A stretch of DNA of 64,000 bases from Mycolicibacterium peregrinum (GTDB lineage: Bacteria; Actinomycetota; Actinomycetes; Mycobacteriales; Mycobacteriaceae), in contig NZ_LZSO01000025.1 in the NCBI RefSeq assembly GCF_001665785.1, positions 41,118 to 105,117 of the forward strand, in the 5' to 3' direction. Position 1 is the stretch's first letter. Every line of letters starts with the position of its first letter. This document shows positions 25,569 to 34,099 of the stretch, piece by piece. The translations under genes were made by a program, and so were the position numbers. The notes beneath the pieces are model-generated. The model made no database searches. It worked only from the letters and a program-made list of their open reading frames with translations, and was not told the origin of the DNA.

Positions 25569-26449
25569 CGCTGTCCGAGTCCGACATCCTCGACGACGAC
25601 GTCGCCGTCATCGGAGCGCACGGTGACCTCGGCGGCGGCGTTGTCGGGAACGGTCGTCTCGGGCACCCGTACCTGTGTCGAGGATCCGGACTGGGCATGC
25701 ACCAGATACGGCCCACGCCCGGGCAATCCGATGGTGACATCGCCGTTGCGGCTCACCGCATCCACCCGTCGCGGCGCGGCGTCGCGGAAATCGACGGCGA
25801 TGTCACCGTCGGACGTGGTGGCGTTGAACTGTTCGGTGACCGCGATGGGGGAGCGCGAGAAGATCTCACCGTTGACGGTGTGGGCCTCGACACGGCGGGC
25901 CGCACCCCGCAGGATGATCGGCCCATCGGTGGTGCGCGCGATCAACTGGTCCAGGTCCGCCTGCGCGATCACGGTGCCGATCTCCTGCTCGGTGCGCACC
26001 GTCAGCCGCCGGGCCTGCTCGGGCGGTACGGCGACGGTGATCTCCCCGCCGCGGGCCCATTCCAGGACATGGGAAGGATTGCCCACGACGGCGATGCGGG
26101 TCTCGTCGCCGTCGGTGGTGACCTGCAGTCGGTGTTCGCCGCTGTGGGTGGTGTTCACCAGGCGCAGATCTGCCGTGGCGTCGCGGGTTTCGCGGTCCGC
26201 GGTGATCCGGATCGCGACGGGGATGTGTGCGGTGTCGATCACCAGTGATCGCATCGTGCCCGGCAGGGCCTCGTGGTCAGTGACGACCCGGACGTTGCTC
26301 ACGGCCCATGCCGCGAAACCCAGCGATGCCACCGAACCGGCCACGAGCAGCGTGGCCGCGACGATCAGGACGAGACGAAAAGTGGTGCGCCCGCCGGAGT
26401 TCAGCTGGGGCGGTGGGTTGACCGGCGGCGGAGGGGCGATGGTGGTCAC
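25565..26449 (-). CDS. Membrane-anchored DUF4097 toastrack protein
   Basis: A 294-residue protein that starts at GTG 26449 with GGGAAGG about nine bases upstream. It has a Pro-rich cytoplasmic N-terminus (TIAPPPPVNPPP), one transmembrane helix (about 23-50), and a long extracytoplasmic region of repeating beta strands. In these strands short motifs such as TTDGPIILRG, AHTVNGEIF, ATTSDGDIAVDF, AVSRNGDVTIGL and VRSDDGDVVVED recur about every 20-25 residues, the pattern of DUF4097/DUF4098 beta-solenoid or toastrack domains. It follows the NarL-type regulator by 32 bases, so kinase, regulator and toastrack form an operon resembling LiaFSR-type envelope-stress systems. Confidence 0.82.
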   Translation of the reverse strand: MTTIAPPPPVNPPPQLNSGGRTTFRLVLIVAATLLVAGSVASLGFAAWAVSNVRVVTDHEALPGTMRSLVIDTAHIPVAIRITADRETRDATADLRLVNTTHSGEHRLQVTTDGDETRIAVVGNPSHVLEWARGGEITVAVPPEQARRLTVRTEQEIGTVIAQADLDQLIARTTDGPIILRGAARRVEAHTVNGEIFSRSPIAVTEQFNATTSDGDIAVDFRDAAPRRVDAVSRNGDVTIGLPGRGPYLVHAQSGSSTQVRVPETTVPDNAAAEVTVRSDDGDVVVEDVGLGQR

Positions 26450-26481
26450 GTTGAAAGTCCTTCCCGGTGAGGATGTTCGGT

Positions 26482-27126
26482 CTAGGTCTCGAGATAGCGC
26501 AGCACCGCCAGCACGCGGCGGTTCTCGCTCTCGTCGGGAGCGAGGCCGAACTTCGTGAAGATCGAGGCGATGTGTTTCTCGGCCGAGCCGACCGAGATGT
26601 GCAGCGTCGTGGCGATGGCCGAGTTCGTCCTGCCTTCTGCCATCAACTGCAGGACGTCGCGTTCGCGTGGGGTCAGCTGGTCCAGCGCACTGTGGCGGGC
26701 CGAGCGGACGAGGATCTGTGACACCACCTCGGGATCGAGCACGGTGCCTCCTCCGCCCACGACGGCGACGGCGTCGAGGAAGGCAGGCACATCGGCCACC
26801 CGGTCCTTGAGCAGGTAGCCGAATCCTCTGGTGTCCGAGGCGATCAGATCGGCCGCGTACCGCTCCTCGACGTAGTGGGAGAGCACCAGCACCGGCGACT
26901 CCGGGTTCTGGCTGCGCAGCAGTGCCGCGGCCCGGATACCTTCGTCGGTGAACGTCGGTGGCATCCGGACATCGAGGATCGCCAGGTCGGGGTGGTACTC
27001 GTTGACGAGTCGCAGCAGGTTGGTGGCGTCGGGCACCCCGGCGACCACCTCGTGTCCGGCGTCGGCCAGGATCCGCTCGATACCGGCCCGCAGCAGCGCC
27101 GAGTCTTCGGCGATCACGATGCGCAT
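26482..27126 (-). CDS. NarL/FixJ-family response regulator
   Basis: A 214-residue regulator. The receiver domain has acidic residues at the start (EDSALLRAG), phospho-acceptor Asp52 (AILDVRMPP) and Lys107 (YLLKDRV). The LuxR-type helix-turn-helix lies at about 150-214 (LTPRERDVLQLMAEGRTNSAIATTLHISVGSAEKHIASIFTK). The ATG overlaps the kinase gene by 13 bases, showing coupled translation. It probably controls envelope genes including its own operon. Confidence 0.93.
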   Translation of the reverse strand: MRIVIAEDSALLRAGIERILADAGHEVVAGVPDATNLLRLVNEYHPDLAILDVRMPPTFTDEGIRAAALLRSQNPESPVLVLSHYVEERYAADLIASDTRGFGYLLKDRVADVPAFLDAVAVVGGGGTVLDPEVVSQILVRSARHSALDQLTPRERDVLQLMAEGRTNSAIATTLHISVGSAEKHIASIFTKFGLAPDESENRRVLAVLRYLET

Positions 27127-28424
27127 GGCAGCACCGCCGTGACGATCGTCGGGCCGGTGGCGGGACTGGACACCGCGAAGGTTCCGCCCGCGGCGCGTAC
27201 TCGTTCGTCGAGTCCGCGCAGTCCGGTGGCGTTCTCGCCCGCATCGACGACGGCTCCGCCCTTTCCGTCGTCGAAGACCGATACATGCAGCACGTCGGCG
27301 GCCTCGTCGAGGCGCACGGTGACCACCGACTGCGAGGCGTTGGCGTGCTTGGCGACGTTGGTCAGCGCCTCGGCGACCACGAAGTAGGCGACCGATTCGA
27401 CCTCATCGGGCAGCCTGCGGGGCAACTCGACGTGCAATGTGGTTGGTACCCCGGAGGTTTCGGCACGCTGCACCACCGAGGACAGTGCCGCGTCGAGTCC
27501 ACGATCGGACAGGATGGTCGGTGCGATGCCGCGCACCACATTGCGTAGTTCCACCAGCGCGCTCTTGGCGTCGTCGTGGGCCTCGGCGATCAATGCCTTG
27601 GCGGCAGGCGGATCCGAATCCAGTTTGGTCTGCGCCAGCCCGATCGTCATCGCCAGGGACACCAGGCGGGGCTGCACGCTGTCGTGCAGGTCCCGCTCGA
27701 TGCGGTGCCGTTCGGTCTGTGCCGAGGACACCGCGCCCTGCCGGGCATCGGCCAGCGCGCTCACCTGATACTCCAGGGCCGCGGTGGGTGACGGCGACAG
27801 CAGCCATCGATCGATGGCGGCGTCCACGGCGGGCGCGAGGATCAGGATGGCCACGGCCGCGATGACGGCGATGATCGCCAGCAGCCACGTGACCGGCGGC
27901 GACAGGAACACCAGACCGGCATCGTCGTCGCTGTGCCGGATGGCGACGGCCGCGGCCGGGCCCAGGAAGGCGAACGTCAGCAACACGAAGGCCAGGCCGG
28001 TGGCCAGCATGTCGCACGTCATCCGCAGGTAGTGGTGACAGACGCCTTTCCAGAACCGGGTGCTGCTGATGTCCAGCCATAGCTGGTGGGCCCAGCCCTG
28101 AACGCCGGTATGCGGCGACAGCCGGCGGGGCGGGACGCCGAGACCGAAACCGAATACGGCCTCGCTTCGGGTCCGCTCGAACCACTCCATGCCCCGCATC
28201 AGGTAGATGAACACCACGCCGGCGAGCAGGAACCCGATCACCGACGGGATCGAGGAGACCCCGATGACCATGATGGACAACGGAATCCAGAACCACACGA
28301 GCGCGACGGCGGCGCCGGTGATCATCGATGCGGTCGGTACGACGCCGATGTTGCGTGATGTCGAAACGGGCTCGGACGCCGGCGGGGCAGGCGTGGACAG
28401 GACGGTTTCGCTGGTTGCGACCAT
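27114..28424 (-). CDS. NarL-cognate sensor histidine kinase (HisKA_3 type)
   Basis: A 436-residue membrane kinase. The N-terminal part (about 25-205) contains four or more hydrophobic helices and resembles the putative sensor domain found in LiaS/VraS-like and DesK-like actinobacterial kinases. The phosphorylation motif ERHRIERDLHDSVQPRLV places the phospho-accepting His at residue 247. The C-terminal ATPase domain has VAEALTNVAKHANAS (N-box), DDGKGGA and GLRGLDERV. It is the first gene of a three-gene operon with the regulator and a toastrack protein. The start is ATG 28424; the promoter should lie in the 83 bp before it. Confidence 0.92.
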   Translation of the reverse strand: MVATSETVLSTPAPPASEPVSTSRNIGVVPTASMITGAAVALVWFWIPLSIMVIGVSSIPSVIGFLLAGVVFIYLMRGMEWFERTRSEAVFGFGLGVPPRRLSPHTGVQGWAHQLWLDISSTRFWKGVCHHYLRMTCDMLATGLAFVLLTFAFLGPAAAVAIRHSDDDAGLVFLSPPVTWLLAIIAVIAAVAILILAPAVDAAIDRWLLSPSPTAALEYQVSALADARQGAVSSAQTERHRIERDLHDSVQPRLVSLAMTIGLAQTKLDSDPPAAKALIAEAHDDAKSALVELRNVVRGIAPTILSDRGLDAALSSVVQRAETSGVPTTLHVELPRRLPDEVESVAYFVVAEALTNVAKHANASQSVVTVRLDEAADVLHVSVFDDGKGGAVVDAGENATGLRGLDERVRAAGGTFAVSSPATGPTIVTAVLPCAS

Positions 28425-28507
28425 GCCCCCAACCTACGAAGTTGTGCGGTGTGGCGACACAGCGTTTTCCCCAGACCGTGCTGGGGGATAACCCCCGGAT
28501 CGGGGAT

Positions 28508-28921
28508 CTACTTCGGCGCGGTGAGCTCCAACGCGATGTTGTCCGGGTCGCGGAACTCCAGGATGTAGGACGGGCCGATGTCCTTGACGGGTTCGTGCGC
28601 GATATCCAGATCGTCGAGGTGCAGCGCGGCCTCGTTCAGTTCGGCGAGACTCCTGAGCCGGAAGGCCAAGTGGTCCAGCCCGGTTCGGTTCTCGTCGAAG
28701 GCATCCCGGCCGACCGGGCGCAGTCCGATCAACGTCGCCCCGGCGTCGTAAATGACCCCACCGGCCAGGAAGCTCAGCCTGGCGCGGGTGGCGGCGTCGG
28801 CGTCCTGCGGCAGCTCGATGAGGACCGGCCACCCGAAAACGCTCTCGTAGAACTGCCGGGACCGTTCGATGTCGGTGACCGTGAGCCGCACATGCGCGAC
28901 CGAGGACGTAGTGATGGCCAT
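28508..28921 (-). CDS. VOC-family (glyoxalase fold) protein
   Basis: A 137-residue single-domain VOC protein with HVRLTVTDIERSRQFYESVFGWP at the N-terminus, GLDHLAFRLRSLAELNEAALHLDD in the middle, and the closing strand ILEFRDPDNIALELTAPK. His10, the central His and the late Glu are in metal-ligand positions. Related proteins are often antibiotic-binding or lactoylglutathione lyase-like; the substrate is not evident. It is divergent from the LLM-type oxidoreductase by about 40 bp. Confidence 0.85.
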   Translation of the reverse strand: MAITTSSVAHVRLTVTDIERSRQFYESVFGWPVLIELPQDADAATRARLSFLAGGVIYDAGATLIGLRPVGRDAFDENRTGLDHLAFRLRSLAELNEAALHLDDLDIAHEPVKDIGPSYILEFRDPDNIALELTAPK

Positions 28922-28959
28922 GGGTTCATGCTGCCACCCCGACGTGACAGAATCCCTGG

Positions 28960-29853
28960 GTGCGCGTGGGGATGACGATGCCGGTCATGGAGCCTCAGTT
29001 GGATGCGACGACGCTGCGGTCCTGGGCGCACGTCATCGACGGAGGCCCGTTCTCGTCGCTGTGCTGGGGTGAACGCATCGCGTTCGACAATCCCGACAGC
29101 CTGACCCTGCTGGGCGCGCTGGCGGCGTGGACCGACCGGGTGCGGCTGGTGACCACTGTGGTGGTGCCGCAGCTCCACGATCCGGTGATGCTCGCCAAAG
29201 GCCTGGCCACCGGAGATCTGCTCAGCGGCGGCCGGTTGACCGTGGGCATCGGTGTCGGCGGCCGCCACGAGGACTATCACGCGGTCGGCGCCGACCCGGC
29301 GTCCCAGACCCGCCGCGCGATGGCCGAGCGGGTCGCGGTGATGAAGCGGGTGTGGGCCGGCGAGAAGGTCACCGAATCGGTGCTCCCGGTCGGGCCGCCA
29401 CCGGTTCAGAGCGGTGGGCCGACCCTGCACATCGGCACCATCGGGCCCAAGACCATCCGGGATGCCGCAGCCTGGGCCGACGGCGTCGCCGGCACGACTC
29501 TGGATCTGGATGTGGCCCGCCAGGCAGAGTTGTTCGACATCGCCCGGACAGCCTGGGCCGAGGCCGGCAAGCCCAGGCCGCACCTGGCGACTTCGTTCTG
29601 GTTCGCGCTCGGTGAGCCCGAGGAGGCCCGCGCACAGGTGCACCGTCACCTGCGCCGGTACATGAACTGGATCCCGGCCGAATACGTCGACGCGATGGCC
29701 CCCATGACGGGCTGGGCCGGTACCGAAGAGGAACTGATCGAGGTGCTCGGCAGATTCCAGGACATCGGCACCGACGAGGTGCACCTGATCCCGACCAGCT
29801 CCGATATCGACCAGCTGCGCCGCGTGGCCGAGGTGGCGAAAGTCTTCGCCTGA
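28960..29853 (+). CDS. LLM-class F420-dependent oxidoreductase
   Basis: A 297-residue luciferase-like TIM-barrel enzyme. It starts at GTG 28960 with VGMTMPVMEPQLDATTLRSWAHVID. Family marks are TTVVVPQLHDPVMLAKGLATGDLLSGGRLTVGIGVGGRHEDYHAVG (about 66-112) and the later GGPTLHIGTIGPKTIRDAAAWADGV. This pattern fits the F420-dependent subgroup common in mycobacteria, which reduces ketones or oxidises alcohols with coenzyme F420. The exact reaction cannot be deduced. Confidence 0.85.
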   Translation: MRVGMTMPVMEPQLDATTLRSWAHVIDGGPFSSLCWGERIAFDNPDSLTLLGALAAWTDRVRLVTTVVVPQLHDPVMLAKGLATGDLLSGGRLTVGIGVGGRHEDYHAVGADPASQTRRAMAERVAVMKRVWAGEKVTESVLPVGPPPVQSGGPTLHIGTIGPKTIRDAAAWADGVAGTTLDLDVARQAELFDIARTAWAEAGKPRPHLATSFWFALGEPEEARAQVHRHLRRYMNWIPAEYVDAMAPMTGWAGTEEELIEVLGRFQDIGTDEVHLIPTSSDIDQLRRVAEVAKVFA

Positions 29854-30244
29854 GCGTCCTTTGTGGACGATTCCAGCAAAAGGTGATCAAGATCATGGAA
29901 TACGTGTCGGCGTAGCCTGCGCCTCTGTTCGGAGGCGCGGCGCCCGCCGTTGATTAGCATGGAACGGTGCGGTACCGGCCGCCGGGAGCTCCGGCCGAAT
30001 GCCTGTTCGCAGAGCTCTGATTGAGGCGTGTGCGGGGTTGTTCACCTGACCGTTACCGGGTGTTCGTCCGGGGTGCTCTGAGCGCGGGACGTCGGCGCGG
30101 GTTGCCGCGGGCAAGCTCGGCGCACACCCGGCAACAGCAAACGATGTCAAGGGTTCGTCAGTGATCGGCGTTCGCGCGGTTCTGGTACTAGCGTTTCACT
30201 CGACGTCGTCGTCAGACGGCGGGGATACAACAGTTGGGGAACTC
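29854..30244. other. Intergenic region before the repeat-protein gene
   Basis: This 391-bp stretch has no convincing gene. It contains a terminator-like hairpin (listed separately), a small palindrome TGATCaaGATCA at 29884-29895, and GC-rich inverted repeats around 29970-30000. The promoter of the downstream secreted protein presumably lies near 30180 (tggtactag resembles an extended -10), but no matching -35 is seen. Confidence 0.4.
29917..29940 (+). terminator. Hairpin after the LLM oxidoreductase gene
   Basis: GCGCCTC (29919-29925) pairs perfectly with GAGGCGC (29932-29938) around a 6-base loop, extended by one G-T and one C-G pair to 9 bp. It lies about 65 bases after the stop and has no T-run, as is common for mycobacterial terminators. 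Confidence 0.5.
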
Positions 30245-30616
30245 ATGATCCAGAAGAGCTTGATCGCCACGACCCTCGCCGCGGGGGCCATCGGGGCCGC
30301 CGTGACGCTGTCCGCGCCGGCATCGGCCGATTCCAAGGGCAACAGCACCGTGGGCTGCTCACCGTGCGACCGGGTGAATTCGTCGGTCACCGATGCCGTC
30401 ACCGGTGCCGCCAAGAGCGCCCTCACCGGTGGGGTCGACCTGCCTGAGAGCCCCATCGTCGACAAGTGGACGAAGTTCCCCGGCGAGACGGCCGAGAAAT
30501 GGACCTCGTTCCCGGGCAAGACCGCCGAGAAGTGGGCGACGTTCCCGGGCAAGACCGCCGAAAAGTGGGGAAGCTTCCCGGGCAAGGTGCTGAAGAAGTG
30601 GACCGGCCTGGGCTGA
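30245..30616 (+). CDS. Secreted protein with CxxC and 11-residue KWxxFPG tandem repeats
   Basis: A 123-residue exported protein, function unknown. The ATG at 30245 has GGGGA upstream and begins a clear signal peptide ending in ASA (cleavage after residue 28). The mature part has a CSPC motif (Cys38 and Cys41) and then four tandem 11-residue units from residue 74: KWTKFPGETAE, KWTSFPGKTAE, KWATFPGKTAE and KWGSFPGKVLK, closing with KWTGLG. A Trp appears every 11 residues. The repeats are also visible in DNA as 33-bp units from 30464 to 30595, so they probably arose by slippage or duplication. It is followed by a hairpin terminator, so it is monocistronic. The longer frame from 30161 lacks a sensible N-terminus. 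Confidence 0.82.
   Translation: MIQKSLIATTLAAGAIGAAVTLSAPASADSKGNSTVGCSPCDRVNSSVTDAVTGAAKSALTGGVDLPESPIVDKWTKFPGETAEKWTSFPGKTAEKWATFPGKTAEKWGSFPGKVLKKWTGLG
30464..30613 (+). repeat. 33-bp tandem repeats inside the secreted-protein gene
   Basis: Four in-frame units of 33 bp (30464-30496, 30497-30529, 30530-30562, 30563-30595) and a partial fifth encode KWxxFPGxTAE. Units 2 and 3 are nearly identical in DNA (both carry ttcccgggcaagaccgcc), suggesting recent duplication or homogenisation. Confidence 0.8.
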
Positions 30617-30651
30617 GCCCCCGACCGGAGGGCACCAACCTCACTCACCGA

Positions 30652-30683
30652 ACGAGCGTGTGGCAGACAAGCCGCACGCTCGT
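30652..30683 (+). terminator. Hairpin after the repeat-protein gene
   Basis: ACGAGCGTGTGGC (30652-30664) pairs with GCCGCACGCTCGT (30671-30683), 13 bp with one G-T pair, around a 6-base loop. It begins 36 bases after the stop and separates the secreted-protein gene from the ssu-like operon. Confidence 0.68.
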
Positions 30684-30793
30684 CTCGTATCTGCGGGTTA
30701 GCTGAAATTTCGCTGATCTTAACTGTTCTCGCAGCACAGCCCGCCCCCTGAAATAGACGCAGCCCGGTTCACCGACCAAAGGAGCTCGTCGCA

Positions 30794-32149
30794 ATGGCTG
30801 CGCCTGCACGGCAGTTGCATCTCAATGCATTCCTGCGCAACATCGGCCAGCACGAAGCGGCGTGGCGCCTCCCCGAAACAGATCTTTCGGGTATCACCGA
30901 CATCACCCACTACATCGAACTGGCCCGCATCGCCGAGCGCGGCAAGCTCGACGCGGTGTTCTTCGCCGACCATCCGGTGCTCAAGGACCAGACCGAGTTT
31001 CGCCCGTTCGACGCGCTGGACCCGTTAACCCTGGTCGCAGCGCTCGCCGGGGCGACCACCAACGTCGGGCTGATCGCGACGGCATCCACGACCTACAACG
31101 ACCCGTACGGGTTGGCGCGGCGGTTCGCCACACTCGATCACGTGAGTCGGGGCCGGGCCGGCTGGAACGTCGTCACGACGGCCAACGCCTCGGCCGCGGC
31201 GAACTTCGGGGTGCCGAATCACCCGGATCCGGAGGCGCGGTACCAGCGCGCCGACGAATTCCTCCAGGTCGCGTTGAAGTTGTGGGACAGCTGGGAAGAC
31301 GACGCCATCGTCGGCGACAAGGACGCGCCCCGCTTCGTAGATCCGGCGAAGATCCACGCGGTCAACCACTCCGGCGCGTACTTCGACGTGGCCGGACCGC
31401 TGGAGGTACCGCGGTCCCCGCAAGGCCGTCCGGTGCTGTTCCAGGCCGGATCTTCGGAGCCCGGTAAGGATCTCGCGGCCAGGTACGCCGAGGCCATCTT
31501 CACCGCCCAACCCACCCTGGACGAGGCCCGCGACTTCTACCGCGACGTCAAGGCCCGCATCCGCCGGTTCGGTCGCAACCCGGACCAGGTACACGTTCTT
31601 CCCGGACTGTCGACGATCATCGGCGCCACCGAAGCCGAGGCGCAACAGCGTCAACGCGAACTCGAAGAACTCACCGTGCCCGATTACGGTCTCGAACAAC
31701 TGAGCGCCATAGTCGGATTCGTGGTCACCAAGGACGATCTCGACCGGAAACTGAGCTTCCCGGCCGAGGACCCGGGCGACACGTTCATCAAGAGCCGGCT
31801 GACCCTGGTGAAGCGGTTGGTCGAGACGGACAACCTCACCGTCCGGGAGTTGTTGCTGCGGCTGAGCAGCGGGCGGGGACATCGGTTGTTCGCCGGCACG
31901 CCCGAACAGGTCGCCGACACCATCGAGGAGTGGTTCACCACCGGCGCCGCTGACGGTTTCAACCTCATTCCGCCGGCGCTACCGTCCTCGTTGACCGACT
32001 TCGTCGACCACGTCGTCCCGGAGTTGCAGCGCCGCGGCATCTTCCGGCAGGAATACGCGGGGACCACCCTCCGCGACCACCTCGGCCTGGACCGGCCGGC
32101 CAACCGATTCACCACCGGCGCGGGTGCTTCCGTGTCGGCCGCGAGCTGA
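30794..32149 (+). CDS. NtaA/SnaA/DszA-family flavin-dependent monooxygenase
   Basis: A 451-residue LLM-class enzyme of the nitrilotriacetate, dibenzothiophene-sulfone and alkanesulfone monooxygenase group, using FMNH2 supplied by a separate reductase. Characteristic stretches are LHLNAFLRNIGQHEAAWRLPE near the start, FFADHPVL, and ARRFATLDHVSRGRAGWNVVTTANASAAANFG (about 108-139), then PVLFQAGSSEPGKDLAARYAEAIF. The ATG at 30794 has GGAG about 10 bases upstream. It leads an operon with ssuA-, ssuC- and ssuB-like genes, so the substrate is probably an organosulfur compound taken up by that transporter. No flavin reductase gene lies nearby. Confidence 0.88.
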   Translation: MAAPARQLHLNAFLRNIGQHEAAWRLPETDLSGITDITHYIELARIAERGKLDAVFFADHPVLKDQTEFRPFDALDPLTLVAALAGATTNVGLIATASTTYNDPYGLARRFATLDHVSRGRAGWNVVTTANASAAANFGVPNHPDPEARYQRADEFLQVALKLWDSWEDDAIVGDKDAPRFVDPAKIHAVNHSGAYFDVAGPLEVPRSPQGRPVLFQAGSSEPGKDLAARYAEAIFTAQPTLDEARDFYRDVKARIRRFGRNPDQVHVLPGLSTIIGATEAEAQQRQRELEELTVPDYGLEQLSAIVGFVVTKDDLDRKLSFPAEDPGDTFIKSRLTLVKRLVETDNLTVRELLLRLSSGRGHRLFAGTPEQVADTIEEWFTTGAADGFNLIPPALPSSLTDFVDHVVPELQRRGIFRQEYAGTTLRDHLGLDRPANRFTTGAGASVSAAS

Positions 32150-32162
32150 CAGGGAACCTGAT

Positions 32163-33221
32163 ATGCGTAATCCGTTGACCCGCTTGACCCGGGCGATCGT
32201 GGCCGCCGGCCTCGTCGCGGGCCTGGTAGCCGGCTGCCAGTCGTCGGGATCCGGGGCGCAAGGCAGCGGCGGACTGTCGGCCGACGCACCGATTCCGGTA
32301 GCGGTCCCGAAGGGGACCGGCCTGGTGGTGGCTGATGACGCGAACCGGCTCAAGACCCTGTTCAAACTCTCCGGTGAGCAAGACCGGCTCAGCGCCGACG
32401 TGACCTACGCCAACTTCAGCAGCGGACCGCTGCGGCTGGAGGCGATCCGCTCGGGCAACGCGCAATTGGGCCGGGTCGGCGATGTCCCGCCCATCCTCGC
32501 GCAGTACTCGGACGCCGGAGTGCCCATCGTCGGGGCGGTGAAATACGACGGGAACGGGTTGGTGCTGGCAACCTCGCCGGGCTCGGGCATCAAGTCGTTG
32601 AAAGACCTGGCCGGCAAGAAGATCGCGATCAACGAAGGCACGGCGCAGCAGGCGGTGGTACTGCGCAACCTCAAGTCCGTCGGCCTGAGCATCAAGGACG
32701 TGCAGCCGATCAACCTGGGGCTGGCCGAGTTCGCCGACGGCCTGCGTGCCGAGCAGGTCAACGCCGCAGTGCTCAAACAGCCGGACCGCGTCCGCTACCT
32801 CGCCTCGACCAAGGGTGAGGGCAGCATCGAAATCCCCAATGCCCCAGGCGCTTACCCGGGCCTGTACTACGTCTACGCCAGCCGGGAGGCACTGTCCGAC
32901 CCAGCCCGCGCCGCAGCCATCCGCGAGTTCGTCATCGCCTGGTACCGCGCCGAGCAATGGCTCAACGACAACAAGCAGACCTGGATCGACGAGTACCTGA
33001 TCAAGGACCAGAAGGTCAGCCCGGAAGACGCCAAGGCCATCGCGGCGGCCGACGGAAAGTCTTCGGTGCCGGGATTCACCGATGAGCTGATCCGTACCCA
33101 GCAGGAGACCATCGACCTGCTCCAGCAGGCCGGAGCCTTCGCCGGAAAACAGTTGAGCGCCAAAGACGAATTCGATTCCCGGTTCGCCGACCTCAACGCG
33201 ACGTCGACGGGTCAGCAGTGA
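32163..33221 (+). CDS. ssuA: SsuA-like sulfonate ABC transporter substrate-binding lipoprotein
   Basis: A 352-residue periplasmic-type binding protein with a lipoprotein signal (LVAGLVAGC, Cys24). The mature domain fits the NMT1/SsuA fold: an LRLEAIRSGNAQLGRVGDVPPILAQ segment, SGIKSLKDLAGKKIAINEGTAQQAVVLRNLKSVGLS (about 140-176) and a C-terminal Tyr/Trp-rich hinge region. The family also binds taurine, nitrate and other anions, so sulfonate is inferred from the adjacent monooxygenase. It starts 13 bases after the monooxygenase stop and overlaps the permease gene by four bases. Confidence 0.87.
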   Translation: MRNPLTRLTRAIVAAGLVAGLVAGCQSSGSGAQGSGGLSADAPIPVAVPKGTGLVVADDANRLKTLFKLSGEQDRLSADVTYANFSSGPLRLEAIRSGNAQLGRVGDVPPILAQYSDAGVPIVGAVKYDGNGLVLATSPGSGIKSLKDLAGKKIAINEGTAQQAVVLRNLKSVGLSIKDVQPINLGLAEFADGLRAEQVNAAVLKQPDRVRYLASTKGEGSIEIPNAPGAYPGLYYVYASREALSDPARAAAIREFVIAWYRAEQWLNDNKQTWIDEYLIKDQKVSPEDAKAIAAADGKSSVPGFTDELIRTQQETIDLLQQAGAFAGKQLSAKDEFDSRFADLNATSTGQQ

Positions 33222-34099
33222 CCACCGTCCAGACGGCACCCGCTTCGACGGCGACAGCGGAAGCGGGAGCCGCTGGGCGTCAGGACTATCCGAATCTGGA
33301 ACATCGGTCGGGCACGCAGCGTCGCCGGAGACTGGGGCCCGGACGCGCCATCCCGGCGTCGTTGGCCATCGGACCGCTTCTGCTGGTCGTCATCTGGACC
33401 GTCACCTCGCAACTGGGCATCCTCGATCCGCGTACCCTGCCGCCGCCGCTGGACATCCTGCGCACCGCCGGTGAGATGTGGTCGGATGGCCGGTTGCCCA
33501 CAAACATCCTGGCTTCCCTCAAACTGGCGTCGATCTCGCTGGCCATCGGGGTGACACTCGGTCTGGCGCTGTCACTGATCTCGGGCCTGAGCCGCATCGG
33601 GGAGGCGATCGTCGATGGGCCGGTCCAGGTCAAACGGGCGGTGCCGACCCTGGCGATCATCCCGCTGGCGATCATCTGGTTCGGCATCGGCGACACCATG
33701 AAGATCATCATCATCGCCACGAGCGTGCTGATTCCCGTCTACATCAATACCACCGCACAGCTCAAGGGCGTAGACCTGCGCCACGTGGAACTTGCGGAAA
33801 CCGTTGGGCTTTCCCGCAGCCAGTTCATCCGCAAGGTGGCCATACCCGGTGCGCTGCCCGGCTTCTTCACCGGGCTGCGGCTGGCGGTCACCATCTCGTG
33901 GACAGCGCTGGTCGTCGTCGAACAGGTCAATGCCACCAGTGGTATCGGGTACCTGATGACGCAGGCCCGCCTCTACGGGCAGTTGGACATCGTGGTGGTC
34001 GGCCTGCTGGTCTACGCGGTGTTCGGGCTCACCGGGGACTACGCGGTTCGCGCCGTCGAAAGGAGAGCGTTGTCGTGGCGGCGCGCGCTGGGAACCTGA
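33218..34099 (+). CDS. ssuC: SsuC-like sulfonate ABC transporter permease
   Basis: A 293-residue inner-membrane permease. A polar N-terminus of about 45 residues is followed by the first helix (IPASLAIGPLLLVVIWTVTS), then LDPRTLPPPLDILRTAGEM, typical of SsuC/TauC. The EAA loop lies near residue 205-225 (HVELAETVGLSRSQFIRKVAIPGALPGFFTGLRL). GTG 33218 overlaps the ssuA stop. Together with SsuA and SsuB it forms a complete importer. Confidence 0.9.
   Translation: MTTVQTAPASTATAEAGAAGRQDYPNLEHRSGTQRRRRLGPGRAIPASLAIGPLLLVVIWTVTSQLGILDPRTLPPPLDILRTAGEMWSDGRLPTNILASLKLASISLAIGVTLGLALSLISGLSRIGEAIVDGPVQVKRAVPTLAIIPLAIIWFGIGDTMKIIIIATSVLIPVYINTTAQLKGVDLRHVELAETVGLSRSQFIRKVAIPGALPGFFTGLRLAVTISWTALVVVEQVNATSGIGYLMTQARLYGQLDIVVVGLLVYAVFGLTGDYAVRAVERRALSWRRALGT

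Noticed and set aside
29884..29895. Palindrome TGATCaaGATCA as an operator
   Set aside because: Only 5-bp arms, located closer to the end of the previous gene than to the next start, so chance is a sufficient explanation.
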